Assembly (NCBI GenBank): GCA_046330075.1
Contig: JAXLTL010000003.1
Location: 1 to 64,000 of the forward strand
Origin: JAJTFW01 sp046330075
GTDB lineage: Bacteria > Bacteroidota > Bacteroidia > AKYH767-A > OLB10
Length of the DNA: 64,000 bases
Direction: 5' to 3'
The stretch's first letter is position 1. Each line of letters starts with the position of its first letter. The position numbers were made by a program, and so were the translations under genes. The notes under the pieces are model-generated. The model was not told where the DNA came from. It worked only from the letters and a program-made list of their open reading frames with translations, and made no database searches. Of this stretch, positions 17,269 through 24,484 are shown one piece after another.

Positions 17269-19671
17269 TTAATTCCTCAAGGGTTTTCCGGTGGTCAAAA
17301 TAGATTGAATTCTTTCGAGGGTCTTTTTTTCACCACATAGCGACAGAAATGCTTCGCGTTCAAGATCAAGCAAATATTGTTCCGAAACGAGGGTAGGTGC
17401 ACTCAGGTCTCCGCCACAAAGAATATAGCCGAGCTTCTGGCTGATCAGTTGGTCGTGTTCGCTGATATAATGTCCTGAAAGCATGGAATTGGCTCCAACC
17501 CAAACGATTCCGAGTCCGCTTTTGCCCAAAACCCGTATGTCTTTTCTTGGAATTGGTTTCACATATCCGGCATCAGCCAGGGTAATCGCTGCTTTCTTGG
17601 CATCTGCTATCAGGCGATGTCTGTTCAAAGTGATTTCATCTAATCCATGACGCAATATGCCGAGGTCATAAGCTTCTGCTGCTGAGGTAGATACTTTGGC
17701 CTGTCCAATGGTCAGAAACTTTTCTCGTAAGGCATTGATCTCAATATCACCGTCTTTGAAGCTGTCGGATAGCCGAAGTGCAAATTCCTTACTTCCGCCA
17801 CCACCCGGGATGAGTCCAACGCCAAATTCAACTAATCCGGTGTATAGTTCGGCATGTGCCTGCACTTTGTCAGCGTGCAGGGTCATCTCACAGCCTCCGC
17901 CTAATGTAAGTCCAAACGGAGCAACAACCACCGGTATGGAAGAATACCTGACCCGCATGTTCATATTCTGGAACATCCGGATAGCCATGTCGATTTCGTC
18001 CCATTCCTGTTCAATCGCCATCATGAATACCATGCCCAGGTTGGCCCCGGCACTGAAATTGGGACCGTCGTTTCCAATAACCAATCCCCGGTAATCTTTT
18101 TCGGCAAGTTCAATAGCTTTGTTTACGCCCTCCACCACTTCGCCACCCATGGTGTTCATTTTGGTGCGGAATTCACAACAAAGTATACCATCGCCGATAT
18201 CAATTACGTTGCAGCCACTATTGCTCCATACTGACTTGCTGCCACGGATCGGATACAGGTTGATGTATTGTTCTTGTCCGGGAATGAGCTTGTATGCTTT
18301 CGATGTGATGTCGTAAAAATATCGCTGTCCGTTTTCTATTTTATAGAAGGTGGAACAACCACTATCCAGCATCTCATATACCCATCCTGCGGGATGCATA
18401 CCGGCAGCTTCCATCACTTTGAGGTAGTTGCCAACACCAATAGCGTCCCACGTTTCAAATGGTCCGAGCTCCCAGCCAAAGCCTGCTTCCATAGCCGCAT
18501 CTATGAGATAGAGTTCATCCGCGATTTCAGGAATTCTTTCGGAAACATATTTGAAAAGTCCATTAAAGGATGCTCTGTAGAATTCGCCGGCCTTGTCCTT
18601 GCCACCAGCAAGTATTTTCATCCGTTCACGAAGGTCGTCTATTGTTTTAGTGGCTTCCAGCGTTGCGAATTTCGCTTTGGTCTGAGGACGATATTCGAGC
18701 GTTTTTAAATCAAGTGCCAGAATCTCAGATTTCCCTTCTGCATTTTTTGTTTTCTTGTAAAATCCCTGTTTGCTTTTATCTCCCAGCCATTTGTTTTCAT
18801 TCATCCTGGCTACGTAGCCGGGAAGCTTGAAGTAACTGAGCATTGAATCGTTTTTCAGTCCGGCCGATAAGCCGTTGGCTACATGCACCAGGGTGTCGAG
18901 TCCTACTACATCACAGGTGCGGAATGTTGCTGATTTAGGCCGGCCCAGAACCGGTCCGGTGAGCTTGTCAACTTCTTCCACGGTGAGTCCCATCTGGTCA
19001 ACGAGATGGAAAAGATACATGATACCGAAAACGCCGATCCGGTTGGCAATGAAAGCAGGTGTGTCTTTGCAGCGTACTGTGGTTTTTCCAAGATAAAGAT
19101 CGCCGTAGTGGGTGAGGAATTCCAGTACCGAGGGTTGCGTAGAAGTGCCCGGAATAATTTCCAGTAAACGGAGATACCGGGGCGGATTAAAAAAGTGTGT
19201 GCCGCAAAAATGTTGTCTGAAGTCCTCACTCCGGCCTTCTTCCATGAGGGCGATTGGAATACCGGAGGTGTTGGTAGTAACCGGCGTTCCCGGTTTACGG
19301 AATTGCTCAACTTTTTCGAAAACAGATTTTTTTATGTCGAGACGTTCAACCACTACTTCCATAATCCAGTCGCAGGAAGCAATGTCTTTCATGTTGTCGT
19401 CGAAGTTGCCGGTAGTTATCCTTGAGGCGTATGACTTTTTATACAATGCAGCCGGATTGGCCTTTAATGTAGCCGCGAGCGCATCATTTACAATCCGGTT
19501 GCGGACAGCAGGATGATCTGTTGTGAGCCCTTTTTTCTCTTCCTCCGGTGTGAGTGCAGCGGGGACAATGTCGAGTAAGAGGACACTAACGCCGATATTG
19601 GCAAAATGACAGGCAATGCGCGATCCCATGATTCCGGAGCCAAGGATCGCTACTTTATTTATTTTTCGCAT
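17269..19671 (-). CDS. fadN: 3-hydroxyacyl-CoA dehydrogenase/enoyl-CoA hydratase (FadN-like)
   Basis: 800 residues from the ATG at 19671. The domain order is dehydrogenase first, hydratase last, as in Bacillus FadN and opposite to E. coli FadB. The Rossmann motif GSGIMG is at residues 11-16, the 3HCDH C-terminal domains follow to about 420, and the crotonase domain occupies about 480-690. Its GGGCEM and EFGVGLIPGGGG segments hold the two expected glutamates. The protein hydrates enoyl-CoA and oxidises 3-hydroxyacyl-CoA. A TTG-initiated frame reaches 19695, but that TTG lies within the TAAGTTTG promoter element, so the ATG is preferred. Together with the thiolase and acyl-CoA dehydrogenase it reproduces the FadNAE set. 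Confidence 0.94.
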   Translation of the reverse strand: MRKINKVAILGSGIMGSRIACHFANIGVSVLLLDIVPAALTPEEEKKGLTTDHPAVRNRIVNDALAATLKANPAALYKKSYASRITTGNFDDNMKDIASCDWIMEVVVERLDIKKSVFEKVEQFRKPGTPVTTNTSGIPIALMEEGRSEDFRQHFCGTHFFNPPRYLRLLEIIPGTSTQPSVLEFLTHYGDLYLGKTTVRCKDTPAFIANRIGVFGIMYLFHLVDQMGLTVEEVDKLTGPVLGRPKSATFRTCDVVGLDTLVHVANGLSAGLKNDSMLSYFKLPGYVARMNENKWLGDKSKQGFYKKTKNAEGKSEILALDLKTLEYRPQTKAKFATLEATKTIDDLRERMKILAGGKDKAGEFYRASFNGLFKYVSERIPEIADELYLIDAAMEAGFGWELGPFETWDAIGVGNYLKVMEAAGMHPAGWVYEMLDSGCSTFYKIENGQRYFYDITSKAYKLIPGQEQYINLYPIRGSKSVWSNSGCNVIDIGDGILCCEFRTKMNTMGGEVVEGVNKAIELAEKDYRGLVIGNDGPNFSAGANLGMVFMMAIEQEWDEIDMAIRMFQNMNMRVRYSSIPVVVAPFGLTLGGGCEMTLHADKVQAHAELYTGLVEFGVGLIPGGGGSKEFALRLSDSFKDGDIEINALREKFLTIGQAKVSTSAAEAYDLGILRHGLDEITLNRHRLIADAKKAAITLADAGYVKPIPRKDIRVLGKSGLGIVWVGANSMLSGHYISEHDQLISQKLGYILCGGDLSAPTLVSEQYLLDLEREAFLSLCGEKKTLERIQSILTTGKPLRN

Positions 19672-19692
19672 AAGTACTGGGAAGTCGGTATT

Positions 19693-19700
19693 CAAACTTA
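19693..19700 (-). promoter_or_regulatory. -7 element of the fadN-like gene
   Basis: Minus-strand TAAGTTTG, an exact TAnnTTTG match, 21 bp before the ATG at 19671. It overlaps the alternative TTG start at 19695 and therefore decides the start. Confidence 0.6.
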
Positions 19701-19763
19701 ACGGGTTTCTACGATGAAAAGAGAGAAACTATGCATGTTTTATCAACATTTTCACAGCACGAA

Positions 19764-19791
19764 AAAAGGCCAGCCGTATGGCTGGCCTTTT
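19764..19791. terminator. Terminator between the S9 peptidase and fadN-like genes
   Basis: A perfect 12-bp stem (19764-19775 with 19780-19791, core GGCCAGCC) around GTAT, with A and T runs on the flanks. It serves the minus-strand S9 peptidase gene ending at 19810. Confidence 0.9.
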
Positions 19792-19809
19792 CAGGTTACA
19801 TGTATCTTT

Positions 19810-21735
19810 TTATTTCAGTTGTGGCGGAGTGACCTGTATGGGTGACTTGCCTTGTTGAAGCATATGGGTGTAAAGGAATTTTTCCATGGCGCCATAGAAC
19901 TCAAATTTATTTTCTTCATTGTGGAATCCATGGCCTTCATTGTCTTTCACCATATATTGTACTTCGACATTCCGTTTACGTAATGCCTCAACGATCTGGT
20001 CACTTTCAGCTTTGTTTACGCGCGGATCCTTGGCTCCCTGTGCAATAAATAACGGACATCGGATGTTGTCCACGCTGAATACCGGAGATGAAAGACGCAT
20101 CATTGCAGAATCAGCAGGGTCTTTCGGGTTTCCAACCATTTGGTACATCATTTCGAGGTAGGGTTTCCAGTAGGGGGGAATAGTGTTCATAAAGGTGAAC
20201 AGATTGGAAACACCTACATAGTCGATAGCGCAAGCATATAGGTTGGGAGTGAATGCAATGCCGGCAAGTGTGGCATAACCACCATAAGAACCACCATAAA
20301 TAGCAACGCGTTTGGGGTCAGCAATCCCTTCGTCGATCAGATACTTCACACCGTCAGAAATGTCATTTTGCATGGTGCGTCCCCATTCTTTAAAGGAGGC
20401 TTTCCAAAAGGTTTTGCCGTAACCGGTGCTCCCTCTGAAATTCATCTGAAGTACGGCATAACCTCGATTTGCGAGGAATTGTACTTCAGGGTTCCAGCCC
20501 CAGCTGTCGCGTGCCCAGGGCCCACCATGAGGATTTATTACAACCGGCAGGTTTTTGGCTTCTTTGAGTCCAACCGGAAGTGTGAGGTATCCCTGAATGG
20601 TCAGTCCATCCTTGGAGGTATAGCTGATGGGTCTCATTTCAGCCATGTCGGCTTCGTTGATCCATGGACTGATATCATGCAGCTTAGTCAGTTTGTTGCT
20701 CGTTTTGTCGTACAGATATGCTGCACCCAGACTACGATCGCTATAGGTGCGGACAATGAATTTATCTTCTGCTTTGCTGGCACTTGGGATCGAAATACGG
20801 TAACCGGGTAACTGTGTTTCGAGGCTTTTGTAAAGTTCTTCGGTCTCTTTATCGAGAAAATGATATTCGTATTTCGCCTTTTCCACACCTATCATGGTAA
20901 GCACTTTTCTTTTGTGGGAATACGAGAGTTCGCTCACATCCACATCATTGTCTTCATATAAAACAGAAAGCTCTTTTCCTGTTGCGAAATCAATGAGAAC
21001 GATCGCCTGTTTGTCACGGTCCATATTACTGGCTGCATACAGATTCTTATTGTCAAATGTAAAGAAGAGCGGGGTGACACTTTCTGTGAAATCGTTGGTG
21101 AGAATGGTTCTGAATTCTGACTCTGCATTGTCGCGGACCAGCAAACTCGATTGAACTCCGTCAGTGGTGACTGCAGCTCTTACTGCTCCGGTATGGTCCG
21201 TAACCCAGCTGGAAATGTTGCCCGGGTTTTTCGCAACCATTTTAAGATCGCCGGTCTTCAGGTTTAATCTGTAAACATCAAATACCTCCGGGTTATCCTT
21301 GTTCATTTCGATGAGGATTTCATCCGGAAAATCTTCGAGCGCATCAGTAATCTGTACACGCACATTTTTATACGGGGTCATGTCTTTTTCATTCTTGCCA
21401 TCTGTCGTAGCCATAAACAAATGGAAGTTCTCGTCGCCGCCGAAATCACGGGTGTACACCAGCGTAGTGTTGTTTTTCCAGAAATAACCATTGATATCTC
21501 TGTCGGTCAGGCTGGTGATCCGAAGTGCGTCTTTGGCACCGATTTTCTGGACATGAATATTCATTCGATTGTTCCAGGGGGCCAGATAGGAGATCATATC
21601 ACCGCCGGGAGAGATTTGAAACCTTGCTTTTTCGGGATTTCTGAAAAAATCACGGATTTCATACTTTTTGACCTGCGCATTCAGTACATAAGGTCCTGCC
21701 AGGCAGAACAGAACGAGGAGAAGTTTTCGGAACAT
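19810..21735 (-). CDS. S9-family prolyl oligopeptidase-type serine peptidase
   Basis: 641 residues with signal peptide (MFRKLLLVLFCLAGPYVLNA), so it acts in the periplasm or beyond. Residues 25-380 form the beta-propeller cap and 390-641 the alpha/beta hydrolase domain. The triad is visible: Ser483 in GGSYGGYA, Asp570 in GAKDPRV and His602 in NEGHGF. This matches acylaminoacyl-peptidase/DPP-like enzymes of Bacteroidota, which take peptides from extracellular protein digestion. The oxyanion segment NPHGGPWARD is present. It is a single-gene unit with its own terminator; exact specificity (Pro, acyl or other) is undecided. Confidence 0.92.
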   Translation of the reverse strand: MFRKLLLVLFCLAGPYVLNAQVKKYEIRDFFRNPEKARFQISPGGDMISYLAPWNNRMNIHVQKIGAKDALRITSLTDRDINGYFWKNNTTLVYTRDFGGDENFHLFMATTDGKNEKDMTPYKNVRVQITDALEDFPDEILIEMNKDNPEVFDVYRLNLKTGDLKMVAKNPGNISSWVTDHTGAVRAAVTTDGVQSSLLVRDNAESEFRTILTNDFTESVTPLFFTFDNKNLYAASNMDRDKQAIVLIDFATGKELSVLYEDNDVDVSELSYSHKRKVLTMIGVEKAKYEYHFLDKETEELYKSLETQLPGYRISIPSASKAEDKFIVRTYSDRSLGAAYLYDKTSNKLTKLHDISPWINEADMAEMRPISYTSKDGLTIQGYLTLPVGLKEAKNLPVVINPHGGPWARDSWGWNPEVQFLANRGYAVLQMNFRGSTGYGKTFWKASFKEWGRTMQNDISDGVKYLIDEGIADPKRVAIYGGSYGGYATLAGIAFTPNLYACAIDYVGVSNLFTFMNTIPPYWKPYLEMMYQMVGNPKDPADSAMMRLSSPVFSVDNIRCPLFIAQGAKDPRVNKAESDQIVEALRKRNVEVQYMVKDNEGHGFHNEENKFEFYGAMEKFLYTHMLQQGKSPIQVTPPQLK

Positions 21736-21871
21736 ATTTTTGATCTTGTGGAGGGCTAAATTAGTGGATTAAAAGATTGTAATTCAGAATTTCAGATAAG
21801 GCAGGTTACCTCACCGACGAACCCCTCATTTTCATCGCTGAAATGCAGGAAAACAGCTATTCCTTCCGAAA

Positions 21872-21904
21872 TTGAGGAAAGTTTGCCTAAACATCTTATT
21901 TTTG
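21872..21904 (+). promoter_or_regulatory. Promoter of the DUF5606 gene
   Basis: TTG at 21872-21874 and TATTTTTG at 21897-21904, spaced by 22 bp. The ATG follows 19 bp after the -7 element. Confidence 0.65.
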
Positions 21905-21923
21905 CCTCCCCAAAGAAAATAGT

Positions 21924-22517
21924 ATGAGCTTCGAGAAAATTATTTCCATCCCCGGAATGAGTGGACTGTACAAGATGATTGCACAGATGCGAAATGGCGG
22001 ATTTGTGGTGGAAGCACTGGCCGATGGACGTCGTATGCCGGTTTCATCCATGCAGCGAATCATCATGTTGAAAGACATTGCTGTTTATACCGTAGAAGAT
22101 GATATTCCGCTGTATAAGGTTTTCAAGAAGATGAAAGAGCAGGACGAGCTGGCTTCCGGAGTTGATCCGAAGGCAGATCCTTCAGCATTAAAGGCTGTGC
22201 TCAAAAAGATCCTGCCCGAATTCGATGAGGAGCGTGTTTATGCCACCGATATCCGCAAAATGTTTACCTGGTATAAACTGGTGAAGGATATAGTTGGTTC
22301 GCCGGAGGCAGAAAAAGCAATGCTGGCTGAATTTGAAGGGGTGAGTGAGGAGACTGCGGAAGCTGTTCCGGCGGAAGTGGCTCCGGTGGCCGAAGAAGCG
22401 CCAAAGAAAAAAACCACGCGCAAGAAGAAAGAAGAAGTTCCGGCAGATGCAGCTACTGATGCTCCCGCGGAAGCTCCTAAAAAGAAGACGACCCGTAAAT
22501 CAACAAAATCTGAATAA
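21924..22517 (+). CDS. DUF5606 protein with basic repeat tail
   Basis: 197 residues. The first 130 (MSFEKIISIPGMSGLYKMIA, then ISIPG/EALADGRR and MFTWYKLVKD regions) match the DUF5606 family found in Bacteroidota, of unknown function. The tail from about residue 140 is Ala/Pro/Glu/Lys-rich and carries APKKKTTRK twice, reminiscent of histone H1-like tails, so nucleic-acid binding is possible but unproven. No signal peptide, so cytoplasmic. It has its own promoter and terminator. The family is firm, the function unknown. Confidence 0.9.
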   Translation: MSFEKIISIPGMSGLYKMIAQMRNGGFVVEALADGRRMPVSSMQRIIMLKDIAVYTVEDDIPLYKVFKKMKEQDELASGVDPKADPSALKAVLKKILPEFDEERVYATDIRKMFTWYKLVKDIVGSPEAEKAMLAEFEGVSEETAEAVPAEVAPVAEEAPKKKTTRKKKEEVPADAATDAPAEAPKKKTTRKSTKSE

Positions 22518-22539
22518 TCCGCAGCCATTGCTGCTGTGC

Positions 22540-22566
22540 AAAGCCGGCTGATGCCGGCTTTTTTTA
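22540..22566 (+). terminator. Terminator of the DUF5606 gene
   Basis: AAAGCCGGC pairs with GCCGGCTTT (22540-22548 with 22553-22561) around TGAT, with a T-run continuing to 22565. Confidence 0.92.
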
Positions 22567-22615
22567 TTGTTGAAACATACTTCAGGAATCCTGCTGTTTA
22601 GTAATTGATTGCTTG

Positions 22616-22623
22616 TATCTTCG
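22616..22623 (+). promoter_or_regulatory. Near-consensus -7 element of the M3 peptidase gene
   Basis: TATCTTCG, one mismatch from TAnnTTTG, 31 bp before the ATG at 22655. Confidence 0.4.
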
Positions 22624-22654
22624 TTCATCTTAAACCAATTCGTTTATTGTAAGC

Positions 22655-24379
22655 ATGGAAAAAGTGGAATCATTGGCCGTTTCCCGTAAATTTCTTCCCG
22701 AAGGGTTGAATGTCAGCGCCTGGGAGCAAGTGGAGGCCTATTTCAATGATCTTTTGTCGCGCGACATTTCAACTCCCGAAGGCCTGCATGGCTGGCTGAT
22801 CGACAGGAGTGAACTGGAAGCGTTTTTGTCTGAAGAAATCGGTTGGCGTTATATACGCATGAGCTGCGATACTTCGAATGAGGAACTGGCGAAAGCCTTT
22901 AATTTTTTTGTTGGGGAAATTCAGCCACGGATTGCTCCCTTGAGCCATCGCCTGGATATCCAATTGCTGAACAGTAAAGCTATCGGATCGCTGAATAGCC
23001 GCCCGTATGAAATAATGCTCCGACAGATCAGAAAAAGAACGGAGATTTTTAGAGAAGAAAACGTACCGCTGATCGCTGAATTGCAGCAACGGGAACAGGA
23101 GTTTTCAGCCATCAACGGCGCCATGACCATTGAAGTGAACGGCAAAGAGATTACCCTGCAACAGGCTACGAACTACCTGGAGGGCAATGACCGTGAAGTC
23201 CGCAAGGACGTTTACCAGAAAGTTGCCACCCGCAGATTGTCCGATAAAAACAAACTCGATGAACTGCTCAATGATCTGATCAGCCAGCGTCATCAGATTG
23301 CATTAAATGCCGGCTTTGCATCGTACAGGGATTATATGTTTGCCGCCCTGGGCCGTTTCGATTATACTCCCGAAGATTGTATGCGTTTTCATGCCTCGGT
23401 GGAGAAGAGAATAGTGCCGCTCAATAATCGCCTTGAAGCTTTGAGAAGAGATGAGCTGGGGTTGCAGGAAATGAAGCCATGGGATATTCTCGCTGCCAGA
23501 GGTGACGAAAAACCGCTGAAACCCTTTGACGGATCCGATGATCTCATGAAGAAAACCATCGCCTGCTTTACAGAAATTGACCCTTTCCTGGGAGAATGTA
23601 TGCAAGCCATGCAGAATGCTAAACGCCTTGATCTCGAATCAAGGAAAGGCAAAGCTCCGGGTGGATATAATTATCCATTGTATGAGACCGGCCTGCCCTT
23701 TATTTTCATGAACTCTACCAATACCCTGCGTGATATGGTCACCATGGTTCATGAAGGCGGACATGCTGTGCAATCGATCGTGGATATGCCATTGGAACTG
23801 GTGGATTTTAAAAATCTCCCGAGTGAAGTAGCTGAACTGGCATCCATGTCGATGGAGTTAATCACCATGGAGCACTGGCATCATTTCTTTGCTGATCCGA
23901 CCGATCTGCGCAGAGCGAAACGCAAGCATCTGGAAGATGTGCTGAAAGGATTACCCTGGATCTCCTGTGTGGATGCTTTCCAGCATTGGTTGTATACGCA
24001 TGTGGGGCATTCCGCAGCAGAACGTGAAAAAGCCTGGGAAGAATGTTACCTGCGATTCGGAGGAAATGTGGTTGACTGGAACGGACAGGAAGCATACAGA
24101 AACAATCTCTGGCAAAAACAATTGCACATCTTCGAAGTTCCATTCTATTATATCGAGTATGGCTTTGCCCAGCTGGGTGCTATCGCAGTATGGAAGAACT
24201 ACCGCGAGAATCCAAAGACAACCATTTCAAATTATCTCGAAGCCCTGAAGATGGGTTATACTGCCTCTATCGGAGAGATCTACCAACGGGCCGGGGTTCG
24301 CTTCGATTTCTCTGAGGATTACGTGAAAGATCTCTGTGACTTTGTGCTGGCTGAACTGGATCAACTCGTGGAGGCTTAG
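22655..24379 (+). CDS. M3-family zinc oligoendopeptidase
   Basis: 574 residues, without a signal peptide, so cytoplasmic. The zinc motif HEGGH is at residues 366-370 and the third ligand is probably Glu394 in EVAELASMSME. The C-terminal half shows the IYQRAGVRFDF end seen in PepF-like oligopeptidases. It degrades short peptides in the cytoplasm. The length and sequence fit the PepF-related M3 subgroup common in Bacteroidota. A weak promoter precedes it and 105 bp separate it from the histidine kinase; no terminator was recognised in that gap, so read-through is possible. Confidence 0.93.
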   Translation: MEKVESLAVSRKFLPEGLNVSAWEQVEAYFNDLLSRDISTPEGLHGWLIDRSELEAFLSEEIGWRYIRMSCDTSNEELAKAFNFFVGEIQPRIAPLSHRLDIQLLNSKAIGSLNSRPYEIMLRQIRKRTEIFREENVPLIAELQQREQEFSAINGAMTIEVNGKEITLQQATNYLEGNDREVRKDVYQKVATRRLSDKNKLDELLNDLISQRHQIALNAGFASYRDYMFAALGRFDYTPEDCMRFHASVEKRIVPLNNRLEALRRDELGLQEMKPWDILAARGDEKPLKPFDGSDDLMKKTIACFTEIDPFLGECMQAMQNAKRLDLESRKGKAPGGYNYPLYETGLPFIFMNSTNTLRDMVTMVHEGGHAVQSIVDMPLELVDFKNLPSEVAELASMSMELITMEHWHHFFADPTDLRRAKRKHLEDVLKGLPWISCVDAFQHWLYTHVGHSAAEREKAWEECYLRFGGNVVDWNGQEAYRNNLWQKQLHIFEVPFYYIEYGFAQLGAIAVWKNYRENPKTTISNYLEALKMGYTASIGEIYQRAGVRFDFSEDYVKDLCDFVLAELDQLVEA

Positions 24380-24484
24380 GCAGATATTCTTTGTAAGGCA
24401 TTGAATTTCAGTGAGATTAAATTCAGGGAAAACGTAACCTTTTGCCGGTTTCAACGAATAAGATTATCTTGTTAAGGCATAGTC

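Noticed and set aside
17269..19671. FadB designation
   Set aside because: The domain order is dehydrogenase first, hydratase last, which fits FadN, not FadB.
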